From positions 1-64,000 of the forward strand of contig QZLH01000632.1 in NCBI GenBank assembly GCA_003833135.1: DNA of 64,000 nt, written 5' to 3'. This document shows, one piece after another, positions 22,148-33,067 of this stretch. The stretch's first letter is position 1, and the number at the start of each line of letters is the position of its first letter. The translations under genes and the position numbers were made by a program. Below the pieces are notes generated by a model, which ran no database searches, had not been told where the DNA came from, and saw only the letters and a list, made by a program, of their open reading frames with translations. The stretch is from Oehlia diaphana. Taxonomy: Eukaryota; Glomeromycota; Glomeromycetes; Glomerales; Glomeraceae.

Positions 22148-22500
22148 TTGATTACACCATCAAATTGATTTCATATAATATATCTGTATTTTAAGTATTT
22201 GAACAATTATAGTCTTTGATAAAATATAATGATTGATAAGAAAGGAATCTTTTTTATCCAATAAAATTTTTTTTAAGATTTATATATAAATTAATTACGA
22301 CATTTAATTGATGCATATTTACTACAACTGTTGCTATCAAAGAAACTAGATAGATACCTTATCTACCATCATACATAGAGGTTTAAATTTTAATATTGTT
22401 GATGAAATTTGGATTTTGTTAAATTAATTAAAAAATGTCAGAACGTAATACGTTAATAGAATATTTTTTGAATATGACATTGTAAATGAAGTGAGAAAAA
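22105..22500 (-). pseudogene. F-box family relic
   Basis: Short blocks match the paralogues in order: the LNVLES region (22105-22135), the antisense of SNTLNTI and LLLS (22190-22245), KKILL (22258-22280), and INNIKNL with NPNFIN (22390-22425). The N-terminal MSYSKN is at about 22466-22488, with the family's 5' flank (TTGTAAATGAAG..AAAAAAGGGTATTTGTGTA) after it. Large internal deletions and stops make it non-functional. Confidence 0.7.
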
Positions 22501-23384
22501 AGGGTATTTGTGTATTACACTTTATTACTATATATTGTGCCCGATTTATATTTTTTGGAATGGTATTATGATTAAAAAGGTAATTATGATCTCAGAAATA
22601 AACAATTAAATTTTTGAAAAAAACGTGTCTGTTTCATAACCTTTAATTTCAATTAACTTGTATGGATTGATAAAAAAAAAAATTGGAACTCTATAATTTT
22701 TGAAGTATCGTATTCGCCAAAAATAAACAATCTTTTATTATTATAGGGTTATTATTGGGTACAAATATATTTGTTCAAAATCTGCAACTTTTTTTATATT
22801 AAGTTGCGCCAAATCATCAATTTATGATCATCTAAGATTATACAATGGTGTCATTATCAGTGGGAAATCGGTATTGATATGGAATTAGAAATTGGGAAAT
22901 TGGTAATCAATGAAACTGACAAACAAGGCAATTAGGATGATAATACTTTTAATGGCAGAATAGACATTGCCAGAATAGCATAATTTTCTTCATTAAACAT
23001 TATATTCAATTCTAATTACATAAATAAATTTTATGAGTTGCTTATTTTTGAGCAAATACGGTCCCTATAAAAAATGTTTATCCGATAAATATTCGGAATG
23101 GGCCAATTTTCCGGACACTCGCATGCCATTATACAATATTTGTTACAATATAAGTAAAAGAGAAAATTTGAAATAATCAATAAGCATAATATGCATGAAT
23201 TATGATATGTCAAATTACAAATTTACACTTGAATATACTACCGATTTCAAATTTTTAAACTCGTTGTACGTAATAAAAGTTCCTGATAATCTTAATAAAA
23301 ATTTTTATTTATATAAACAAATATATAAGCAATTATATATAAAAAAAATATTCTAAATGATATTTTTAAATTACTAATAAATGA
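22501..23384. other. Intergenic, no gene seen
   Basis: The first 60 bases are the relic F-box 5' flank. The rest is A/T-rich with no supported feature. Confidence 0.5.
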
Positions 23385-24950
23385 CTAATCAGATTCCTTT
23401 GTAAAATAATAAACGTCAATCAGTTCATTGTAGTAACTTTTCACTTTAATATTATACAAACTAAATTCTTTCACTTCATCTTTCAATGAGAATAAATCCT
23501 TATCACAACCAAAATCACAATCAATAAAAGACAAATATTTAACCCTTTTCTTTTTCATAATATATTCTTTTATATGAGGTAAAATGCTATTTTGACCTTG
23601 TATGATATTCATTATCAACAATTTCTTAATAAATGTATCTTGAGAATTTTTTAGAAATACTTCAAAATCATCTGCTTTAATTTTAAGAACCAAATTTAAA
23701 TATTCTAATATAGGAGGAAGAGTTTGTCCTAAATTTTGCAATACAGTTGAACCAATATGTTCAGTATTATTATATTCAATGATGCTGATAGAAAGATAAT
23801 TGAGATTATGTTTAATCATTTCAATTAAATTGAATGAAGTAATTTGTCCTTCAAATTCATTAAAATCAAGAAATTTGACATTATTACAATATATTATAAG
23901 TAATTCTGACAATTGTCGTTTAAATGATAGATCATAATTATAATCAAATTTATATCCGAAATTTTCTAAATGACCACCAGATTTTTGAAATAATAATTTT
24001 AATGATTCAATTTGTGTTATCTCACTTATAAATAAAGATTTTAATTTGAATGGTTTAGTTAAATTAATAATTTGTTGAATAAAATTATTATTTAAAAAAG
24101 AACAATAAACAATATGAATAGATTCTAAAACATTTAATTGATCAAATATTTTATCTAAATTATTTATATCTTTAAAATTGATGTAATAAAAAATGATTGT
24201 ATTTAGAGTATTTGAACAATTATAATCTTTTGATAATAATAATGATTGATATAAGGGAAAATTATTATAAGATAATAAAATTTTTTTAAGATTTTGATGT
24301 GAGTTAATTAATTGCAATGTACGATTTTTAATTTCTACTTGTTCATTATAATTGTTATAAAAATTCAAATTTTTAATATTGTTGATGAAATTTGTATTTT
24401 GTAAAATTAACTCAAGAATAACATCATAATACATGTTATAAATATTACTTATGATCTCAATTTCAAGAGTATGTAAATTTACTACATTTTTAATGAAAAT
24501 TTCAAATAGTGACATATAAATTAATCTTTCAAAATTGGATGCAGAAATATTTGAATTTAATAGTAAATATCTATTTATAGGTTTTAAAGTTCCGATAGCA
24601 GTTTCAAACCACTTTTCGACAGAAATAATAACTTTAAATATATTCAAATATTTTATAAAACTTGGATAATTAAAAAATGTATTTGAATGAAATAAATTAT
24701 CACCAATGTTATACATGCTTAACTTTTTTTTAAGATCATCATTCAAATTATGTAAGTAAATTTCAATAAATTTATAATTTTTTGTAGGAATTGAAAATGG
24801 ATTTTCCCATAATAATGGAATCGCTAAACGACACCATAATCTGTTAACTAAAATACATGAATGTAAAGTTGAAAAATCATTTTGAAAATATTTTATAATT
24901 CCATATGTTAATTCAGGTAAATCTCCCGAAAAAATTTTTGAACATGACAT
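23385..24950 (-). CDS. F-box/LRR-like protein, intact (521 aa)
   Basis: An open single-exon frame beginning MSCSKIFSGDLPELTYGIIK. The F-box is at about 8-50 (LVNRLWCRLAIPLLWENPF). The LRR-like body has LNTIIFYYINF, FKLKSLFI, SGGHLENFGYKF, LGQTLPPILEYLNLVL and YIMKKKRVKYL. It carries the linker GTLKPINRYL shared with the copy at 13630. In other copies SGDYLENFG is the rule; here Asp-Tyr is Gly-His. It lies about 3 kb from the 19889 copy and 0.9 kb from the relic at 22105, so it belongs to a three-member cluster. The predicted role is a Skp1-binding ubiquitin-ligase adaptor with unknown substrate. Confidence 0.9.
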   Translation of the reverse strand: MSCSKIFSGDLPELTYGIIKYFQNDFSTLHSCILVNRLWCRLAIPLLWENPFSIPTKNYKFIEIYLHNLNDDLKKKLSMYNIGDNLFHSNTFFNYPSFIKYLNIFKVIISVEKWFETAIGTLKPINRYLLLNSNISASNFERLIYMSLFEIFIKNVVNLHTLEIEIISNIYNMYYDVILELILQNTNFINNIKNLNFYNNYNEQVEIKNRTLQLINSHQNLKKILLSYNNFPLYQSLLLSKDYNCSNTLNTIIFYYINFKDINNLDKIFDQLNVLESIHIVYCSFLNNNFIQQIINLTKPFKLKSLFISEITQIESLKLLFQKSGGHLENFGYKFDYNYDLSFKRQLSELLIIYCNNVKFLDFNEFEGQITSFNLIEMIKHNLNYLSISIIEYNNTEHIGSTVLQNLGQTLPPILEYLNLVLKIKADDFEVFLKNSQDTFIKKLLIMNIIQGQNSILPHIKEYIMKKKRVKYLSFIDCDFGCDKDLFSLKDEVKEFSLYNIKVKSYYNELIDVYYFTKESD

Positions 24951-25026
24951 TGTAAACGAAGAAAGAAAAAAAAGGGTATTTGTGTATCAAATTTTATTAT
25001 TATTCTTTATTTATATTTAATTTTTA

Positions 25027-25040
25027 GTTGTCGCACAATT
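25027..25040 (-). promoter_or_regulatory. Conserved upstream block of F-box genes
   Basis: Plus-strand AGTTGTCGCACAATTCATG, 77-90 bases before the ATG at 24950. It has the same GTCGCACAA core as the other copies. Confidence 0.5.
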
Positions 25041-25100
25041 CATGTCTGTGTAACATATTTAGTTTGGTCACAGTTTTAATTAAAATTACTGCAGATCATT

Positions 25101-26357
25101 AGATCCTGAACTGCAAATTTCTTACGATGTGAGTGATTTTAAGAGGCTTGCAAATGGGACCCGGCAGATCCGGGTTTGGGCCGACAAACATACCTTCAAA
25201 ATTCACCCGTCCGGGCCGACATGATACCTGGATTTCGTAATTCCGGCCAAAATCGGCTTAATTCCGGCCAAAATTAAACTAGCCAAAGATTTGGCCAATT
25301 TTTTTTGTTTTTACAACTTGATATAATAATAGTCAGGGGCACTTTAGGTTAATTTAGCCTTGGAGGATTATGGGATGATATACCTAATGAAAGACTAGCA
25401 AATTTAGTATATGAATGAGTTAGAAGAGACCATATTGATATTATATAATACGTAATGGTAATTATTTTTTCGAAAATAAAAATTACGTACCTTATATACA
25501 AGAAACCATTTAATTGTCATGGAAGATAACGGTGCAGTTTCAACAAGCACCCGCTACCGGAGCTGAATCCAAATGAACTGTTTTTTATCAAAAATATCTC
25601 TGATATAGATACTCTCGTCCTTCATTTGCAGCAAAAATTTACCTCTTCGAGGAAGTGCGAACCCAAAATGCCTAAGGAGAGATTAGAAGAATGCAAGAAA
25701 GAAATTACATTGGAATTGGAATTGCGAGATTACCAGAGTTACTGGGTAATAATATTAAGTGTAAGTATTATTGTATCACTAATTTTTGAATTTTAAAAAT
25801 GTTTCTAAATATTTTTTTTTTTTTTCTTTTTTTTAAGAAATTTATTCTTGATTTTACAAATAAAAATAAAAAGTTTCAATGAAACATCTTAAAGATATTT
25901 TTTTTACTCATTCCAAATTTAAAAACAATAAAATTTAAATTTTATCTTTTGACTCTTAACTTTTTAATTATCACCTAATCAAGAAAAAGAGGCGTTTAAA
26001 GAATAGCATAAAAATCCAACTTGTGAATATTAGAAAGAACTTTGTATAAAGTTAAACATGAGGCAACTTAATGATTTTGCAATAAAATATTGTTGATTAT
26101 CCATTATTGTCTAAAGAAAGATAATAATTTTGAATGAAGTTTCTATACATTTTAAACATATCTTTATCAACGAACTCAGCCAACTGGTTGATTTACGCGT
26201 AATTTACTATATAAATAACCAATAACTGTACCACAATCAAGTACTAAAAAAAATATTACCCATGATATGTAGCACATAATCTGGGTTTGATATTCGATGC
26301 ATATGATAAATCCAGAAGTAAATATTGATAGTATAAATAAACCATAAATATTTATTT
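25101..26357. other. Intergenic with weak gene crumbs
   Basis: A G+C-richer patch at 25140-25260 has GGCCGA/CCGGCC words. Short frames near 25370-25440 (WDDIPNERLANLVYE) and 25670-25740 (MPKERLEECKKEITLELEL) look like protein but have no clear start, end or family. No intact gene is supported. Confidence 0.4.
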
Positions 26358-26472
26358 ATCCCACGGTTCCAAGTGAAAATTTGTGATTTTTTTTTTCGAT
26401 ATTCTCACAGGTGGTGTTTATTTAGAAAAAATGGGAATAAAATTATTAGTCAAAATAAATATATTAAAGGGC
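26358..26472. repeat. Dispersed repeat, copy 1
   Basis: It shares ATCCCACGGTT, GATATTCTCA, TTAGTCAAAATAA and TATATTAAAGG in order with 53852-53995, same orientation. The nature of the element is unknown. Confidence 0.5.
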
Positions 26473-26643
26473 TTTATGGTACGGAATAAATATTACATAT
26501 ATGACTCATAAGACATAAATATATTTAATATTACACCAAAATTACTAATTAATTGTATATTGTTCTAAAAAATAGACTAAAAGTATCAAATTTTGACTCA
26601 TCATGTGATATGTAAATGGGGATAAAATCAGATCGCATTTTTT

Positions 26644-26925
26644 TTAGGAGTTAGGACTTCACTCTTTTATTTACTAGGGCTTCACTCTTTTCATTAGGAC
26701 TTCACTTTTTTCTTTAGGACTTCACTCTTTTCTTTAGGACTTCACTCTTTTTATAAGGACTTCACTCTTTTCATTAGGACTTCACTCTTTTTATTAGGAC
26801 TTCACTCTTTTCATTAGGACTTCACTCTTTTCATTAGGACTACACTTTTCATTAGGACTTCACTCTTTTCTTTAGGACTTCACTCTTTTCTTTAGGACTT
26901 CACTCTTTTTTTTAGGATTCGCTTC
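26644..26925 (+). repeat. 20-bp tandem array TTAGGACTTCACTCTTTTCT
   Basis: About thirteen units of roughly 20 bases vary mainly in the T-rich spacer (TTTTCAT, TTTTCTT, TTTTTAT). Each unit is a pyrimidine tract ending in TTAG, so every unit looks like a 3' splice acceptor on the plus strand. The array ends directly before the intron-like direct repeat. Confidence 0.85.
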
Positions 26926-26952
26926 TTTCTTTCCTTTGGTCTTTTGGGTTGA

Positions 26953-27214
26953 GTAAGTATCATTTTATGTTCTTACAAGAGAAAGGAATTCATGTGTACA
27001 TGGTTCTGTTTGCTAGGCAAAATTATTTTGCTAATGACCAGCTGCAGCCTGAGAGAAACTGAGGTTCTATAGTTGTTTTATGATGAATATTGTGGCAGTG
27101 TTCAGTGTTTATTGGACTGCATGAGGTACCTCTATGCACCTTGCTCTCTTGCATGATAGTACTTTCTTATAGGGTTTATATGTTTGCCATCATACTAATC
27201 CTTTTGTATTTTAG
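26953..27214 (+). repeat. Intron-like direct repeat, copy 1
   Basis: It begins GTAAGTATCATTT and ends TTTTGTATTTTAG, matching 27410-27677 with only scattered differences. It contains the palindrome GAGGTACCTC. There is no conserved reading frame, because the two copies differ by indels such as AATTATTTT/AATTACATTTT. A structured non-coding RNA or duplicated intron is possible. Confidence 0.7.
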
Positions 27215-27409
27215 ATTCTTCTCTTTAGTATCACAAGTACTCTTGGATATTATTGAAGATTTTATGACTATATTTTGTTATGATTTGGTAAATATTTAGA
27301 ATATTTTTATTTTCACAGATAAAATTCATACAAATAACATTAATTAATGTTTAAATTTATAACTCTTTTCTTTTTCTTTTAGGAAATTTTTTCTTTGGGA
27401 TTTTGGTTG

Positions 27410-27677
27410 GTAAGTATCATTTCATGTTCTTACAAGAGAAAGGAATTCATGTGTACATGGTTCTGTTTGCTAGGCAAAATTACATTTTGCTAATGACCAG
27501 CTGTAGCCTGAGAGAAACTGAGGTTCTATAGTTGTTTTCTGATGAATATTGTGGCAGTGTTCAGTGTTTATTGGACTGCATGAGGTACCTCTATGCACCT
27601 TGCTCTCTTGCATGATAGTATTTTCTCATAGGGTTTATATGTTTGCCATCATACTAATCCTTTTGTATTTTTCTTAG
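27410..27677 (+). repeat. Intron-like direct repeat, copy 2
   Basis: Second copy, with GTAAGTATCATTT at its start and TTTTTCTTAG at its end. Between the copies (27215-27409) is A/T-rich sequence ending in a pyrimidine tract plus AG and a short exon-like GAAATTTTTTCTTTGGGAT segment. 27678-28305 holds no supported gene. Confidence 0.7.
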
Positions 27678-28305
27678 TATTACAAACCAAAAAAATTTAC
27701 AAATATCCATATATATAAGTTTAGTAAGAATTAGGATAATTAAAAATATATACAATCTTTTTTAATAAAATTTGAATTTAACATAATATCATATTTTTAT
27801 TGATTGATTTTATGTTAGGATAAGTTTTATTACATTCAATAATAACAAAATTTGATTTGTATTTTTAGATTCAATTTTTATTTTAAAAAAAAAACAATGA
27901 AAAAAAATGTAACTATATTTTATATTTAAATTAATACGAAAAGGTTACCCACACTTATTTTAGTACATAAATTCTAAAAAAACAACACATTATTTGTTAA
28001 ACATTTCAACATTAGTTATCAACAGAATAATTTATTTATAATAAATGATATGGTAAAATCAGTTTGGTAATCTATGCTTTAGTGATATAAGTAAGAAAAC
28101 AGGAGTAGTCTTAATTAAACAAAACTTATATATGCTAAATAAAAATAATAGAACAAAATAAAATAAATAAATAATTCTACTGTTTTTTTGTTTATTAAAC
28201 ATATATATAAGAAATTTATTTTTGGTCCAAATTTTGTCCGATTTTAGGCCGACATCGTCAATTTTAACATACGCTACAAATATAGATTTAGCCATTCTTT
28301 ACTAA

Positions 28306-28521
28306 ATTTTTGATATTTTTATTGATGGAAAGAAAACAACACATGTGAAAAACTCTGTGTGCTCTCCTGATATTGTTTGTAACCATTATCATGTTATTGC
28401 ACAGTATTGGCATGATGCTAATTTGTATGGCCGTTCATTGTTAACAGGAAACTTTTTTGATAAGAAATTTTACGAAAGTTTCAAAAGTTTTGTAGATAAG
28501 AAGAATTTTTTAATTGTTTAA
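28306..28521 (+). pseudogene. Unrecognised coding fragment (71 codons, no start)
   Basis: The open frame reads IFIDGKKTTHVKNSVCSPDI, then CNHYHVIAQYWHDANLYGRS, and ends KKNFLIV with a TAA. Its composition is balanced, unlike the surrounding A/T-rich noise, and includes Trp, His and Cys. It lacks an ATG and is preceded by a stop. It is probably the last exon or remnant of a gene; the family is not recognised. Confidence 0.35.
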
Positions 28522-29642
28522 TGATTTCATTCATGTCACACTAAGTATTTACTATATGAAAAAAAATTATCTGAACAATTCTTCATAGAATTTGATCATT
28601 ATATATATGACGCCTATCAGCAGTGAAGACAAAAAATTTTTACTAGAATTCTATTGAATCATTTCTAGATATGATCCGAATAAGTTATTGCTCCATGATT
28701 ACTACTATTAGCTCTCTTTCAACAATTTCCTTTTTGATGTAAGCTTTTGCTTTGTACATGTTAGTTTTAGTTACATGCTGACATGCGTATCCTTTACAAT
28801 TTGCGACTTGAATAGCTCCGTTTTCCTACATCAAGAATATTTTTCAGCGAAAATTTGCGTAAAAGGCGTAAGCTTGCATGAGTTTGCATCGATGGCGTAA
28901 AATTGGCGTATGCAAAATTTCTGATGTAGTATGCAACACGATGTAGTGAGTAATAGGAAAAAATATAGATGCATGAATAATCATTTGTAAAAAAAAGCTA
29001 TTCTTACCAAAAGTTCGTTTTATTGTCGTTTCAAAATGGTTTAAGTTGATGTTAATCATCACACAAGTATGCAATGTAACACAGAATCACATTTTTAGCA
29101 ATCACGTGATACTTTTAATCTACTTTTGAGAACGTAACACAATAAGTAGGGTGTTAAATAAATTTGCATTATTTTACAGTCCTTACACGATCAACATAAC
29201 CTAATGGAATTTAAGTACGTTAAAATTAAGATCTAGTCCCGTGCTGATTTTGTTTCTTCCCTTTAACAATAAAGAACTTAAATGTAGTAATAATATTTTG
29301 CCAAAAACTCACATATATTTATTGTGCATAGAAAGTATAGTGGATAATAACATATATTTTAATGTTAATATTATTACAAATTAATGAACAAGAAATATAA
29401 ATTTTGTACAGGACACATTCAAGAATGGTGTAAAATCGCTCGAAAATTTCGCCGTTAAAAAAAACACAAATCACGTGCAAATTTAGCAAAATTTTAGGCC
29501 TCCCTACGTAATTTACAACAAAATTTAATTTATATCGCCTCACAAATTAATGAAATAAATAATGCAAACAATACCTTTTTATATGACTGGTATTGTCAAA
29601 ATTTAATTATTCTTTATGCATTATGTGTAATAACCACATGAC

Positions 29643-29879
29643 AAGATTAAAGAAAAATCTGCTGTACCTGACGAAGGAGGAAAGATATTAAAAGGAACAT
29701 CAAAAGATAATGAATTAATAATAGTGAATATAACTGCAGATGGAGAAGAAACAGTAACACATGTTGATATTGAAGAGAGGTTTAGTAAAGATGGGAAGCA
29801 TAGCGAAAGAGAATTTACTGATGAATTTATAGATCAGAATCTAGTGAGGAAGATGAAAATTCCGAGGAGGATTATATAA
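29643..29879 (+). pseudogene. Unrecognised acidic coding fragment
   Basis: An open frame of 78 codons without ATG: KIKEKSAVPDEGGKILKGTS, then NITADGEETVTHVDIEERF. Near 29840 the neighbouring frame reads SSEEDENSEEDYI, so one base may have been lost or gained in an acidic tail. It is likely a gene remnant of unknown family. 28522-29642 holds nothing else I can support. Confidence 0.35.
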
Positions 29880-30973
29880 TCAGAAATTTCCTTTAAATTT
29901 GTATGCTATTATTCAAAAAAAAACAAATTCATAGAAATATTAAAAAAATTGAATGAATATATATGTTCAGCAATAATTAGATCAATGAACATGATAACTA
30001 TATTACTACATCATGAAATTTTTAGGTATATGGAACTCCATACATTCCCATATATCCTACATGGATCCACATATTTTAATATTCGAATTTTCTAGATCTA
30101 TGGAAACTCTAGAGATGTGGATTTCCATGTGGATTTTAAGTGGAAAAAATTTAAAATGAAAAGGGTTTGGGCATTCAACAATTAGATGGAAAGGACTGTT
30201 CAATTTCATTAATAAGGAGATGATGGTAATTTGGTAATTACTACAATTAAGTTTAATAAAAATGAAAATAAAAAAATTGTTTAAAAAAACCAGTAATAAA
30301 AAAATAATAAATAAAAAAAAAGAATTAATTATTTTAAAAAGTATATTTTAAAACAGTTTTATGCCTTAAACGGGTTTAAGTAGTAAAAAAAATTAATAAA
30401 TATAAAAAAGTTCATTTGGCAAAGTCACATATCACGAGTTTCCATATTCATTATTAATCGAAAAAATAACGTGGAATCAAGATATAAAACTTTAGATAGA
30501 TTAATAAAAGACATTGCTTATAATACAATAATATTAAAAATGGTAAAATTTCGCCGATATTTATATTTTGACATTTACTTTTTATAATTTAGTTTCTGTT
30601 ATTGTTTTATCATTATGATATTTATTTCAACATATTTTATTCCATAATATCTTTGGAAATTTGTTTATTTACGTTGGAATAATTCTATTTTTATGATAAA
30701 TAATATAATTTGTTCAGAGCAAGAGTGAAGGACAACTTACTGTACCATATTAGACAATTTGCAGCAACCCATACAATATTCTTTTCCTCCATTCACTTAC
30801 ATAACTATAATTCCCCTTTTGAATTAAAACGTTCTCCTTATTATCCTTACATTTGTTATACATGTATTGTAATACAAATTTCTGTAGCGCCATCATAAAA
30901 TTATAATGAACATATCGTGCTCAGAAATTCCGGCCCGACGAGTCCCATTTATCTAAGTTTACAAGATTTAAAA
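29880..30973. other. Intergenic, no gene seen
   Basis: A/T-rich. A small inverted stretch at 30007-30145 has repeated ATGGAA/CCATAT words (TATATCCTACATGGATCCACAT, GATTTCCATGTGGA). No coding sequence is supported. Confidence 0.45.
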
Positions 30974-33067
30974 CTAATTAGTTATGAGACAATAGTGATA
31001 TTTCTCTAATATACAATTGTTAACACTAATAATGACTAATATAAGATATAAATAAAAATACATACCATGTTGTGGTCTATTTAATAGTTGAGAAATGAAA
31101 GAATTTAAAGGCCTACTAGTATAAATAGCACCAGGATGTTTTTCAATAAATTGAGGACAAAGCTGTCCAGATCGTATAAGTATTGATCGTCTTTCCTCAG
31201 CTTCAATAAATAATCTCTCAGTTTTATTACGCTTTTTGTACCAACCATCAACAGTTTCTTTAATTATTCTTATGGAAGGTCTTTCAAAAGGATCGGAATT
31301 CCAACAACTTTTCATTAAATAAGCAAAACATTCAGGAGTATCAAATGTAATTTCAGGTCGTTTACCATCAATAATTTGATTAATAAGACTAATATCATGC
31401 TCAGTGTTGACAAATGGTTTACAACCTGTCGTTAATTCCCACATAATCATACCGAAACTGTATACATCAGATTTTTTTGAGAATACATCACCTCCAAATA
31501 TTTCTGGTGCGACATAGGGTATTACTCCATATATTTCATTAACCGATGAATTATTTGCTGGTCGTGATAATCCTAAATCTCCAATTACCCATTTCTTATG
31601 ACCCTTTAATGATAATATATTTCCACTATGAAAATTTCGATGAACAAAATCTTCATTATGAATAGTCTTAAGTCTAAAATAAAAAAAGAAACATCAGTAA
31701 TTAATGTTAAATAATTGTGAATAAATCTAGTTATGATAAAATTTAAATTTATTTACCCGTCTGAAATTTGACACAAAATAGCTAATTTTGTGGTCCATTT
31801 AATATTTGTAAAGTTTTCTCTTAAATAATTATGTAAATTTCCATCAGTTGCATAATCCATTATTAACATATAATCTTTTATCTGAGAATCAGGATCTTGC
31901 GTAATACCATAATATTTAACGATAAAAGCCGTATTATAACATCGATGGAGTGAATTTATCTAAAATTATGATTTAATTTAATAAGGCATAACGTATAACG
32001 CATGACGTGTATACATATATTATAATAATAATTACCTCATTTAAAAAGCTGCTAATATCTTTCGAATTTGAAAATCTTTTTACAGCAACAAAATTATTGG
32101 ACCAAGTTGCTTTATAAATAGTACCTAAACCTCCTTCTGCAATTAATTCTAAATTATCGATTTTAGAATATGGAATCCATTCTATCGTTCTTTTTGAACA
32201 AATATCTTTAAGTTCACATTCAATGAAAGTATATACGTTTAAAGGATCCAAACCTTTATTCATATAACAAGCAATCTTATTATAACTTTGATTATTTGTT
32301 TTCATAGAAATAAGATATTCAGCTATATCAGTATTCCCACCGCACATATTTATAAAATCAATGCATATATCTGTAACTCTTTTGCATTTTCTACATTTAG
32401 TTTGATTTGTAATTCCAAAAATTATGTTTGTTGTTAAACAATGTCTACATCCAACGTAAACTATAAAGCAACTTGAACACCATTTTTGACAATCGGTTAA
32501 AAATTTTAGGTTATGATTACAAGCCTTACTTTTATTTGAAGCATCCCACCATGGTAAACAAAGAATAGGAACAGTTGTATTAAAAATTGATTTTATCCAT
32601 CCAGAATGAATTAGGTAACAATTTGAACACATTTTAAATCCATAAGAAATTTCATCAATTGATTTTCCACATAATTTACAATCCTTTTCCATAAATATAT
32701 ATTGTATTTTAGTATTAACTTGAACATAATAATTCTTAAAATATGAAATTTCTGAACAAACTTCACACCATTCTTGAATATTTTTTGTAGTAAAATTTAT
32801 ATCTCTTGTCGACTCATGTTTATTACAAGGAGTATTATTTGTAATAATATTTACATCAAAATATTCATTATTATCCGCTCTACTTTTAATATACCGTAAT
32901 AAACATTGTTTACAATATTTCTGTTTATATGAAAGTGTGTCAGAATATTTATCTCCACAATTATAGCAATTAAGTTTTTCGTTATTAAAGGGAAGAAAAA
33001 TTATCTGCACGGGACTAGATTTCAATTTTGGCGTTGGGTCAAAATGAATTTCATGTGTAAATTCCAT
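30974..33067 (-). CDS. Cys-rich TKL-like kinase homologue, probable pseudokinase (624 aa)
   Basis: The exons are 33067-32036, 31959-31757, 31673-31066 and 31005-30974; they join in frame (1875 nt). The last 60-base intron is divisible by three, so retention would also be open. The N-terminal 280 residues hold many CxxC pairs (CYNCGDKY, CKQC, CEVC, CKLC, CSNC, CSSC, CRHC, CRKC), suggesting zinc binding. The kinase domain has the Gly loop GGLGTIYKA at about 312-320, the lysine in VAVK at 330, DLG at 444-446, APE at 467-469 and a C-lobe ending near 570. The catalytic loop reads FVHRNFHSGNIL, with Asn425 where active kinases have the HRD Asp. Family knowledge makes it a probable pseudokinase or scaffold, although ATP-binding residues remain. 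The start Met gives the longest frame and no upstream alternative is seen. It is related to the genes at 56702 and 62953. Confidence 0.88.

Noticed and set aside
25330..25745. Protein-like crumbs (WDDIPNERLANLVYE, MPKERLEECKKE)
   Set aside because: Too short, in different frames, and without a recognisable family or splice structure.
27090..27299. 69-residue frame in the direct repeat
   Set aside because: It is not preserved in the second copy, which differs by indels.
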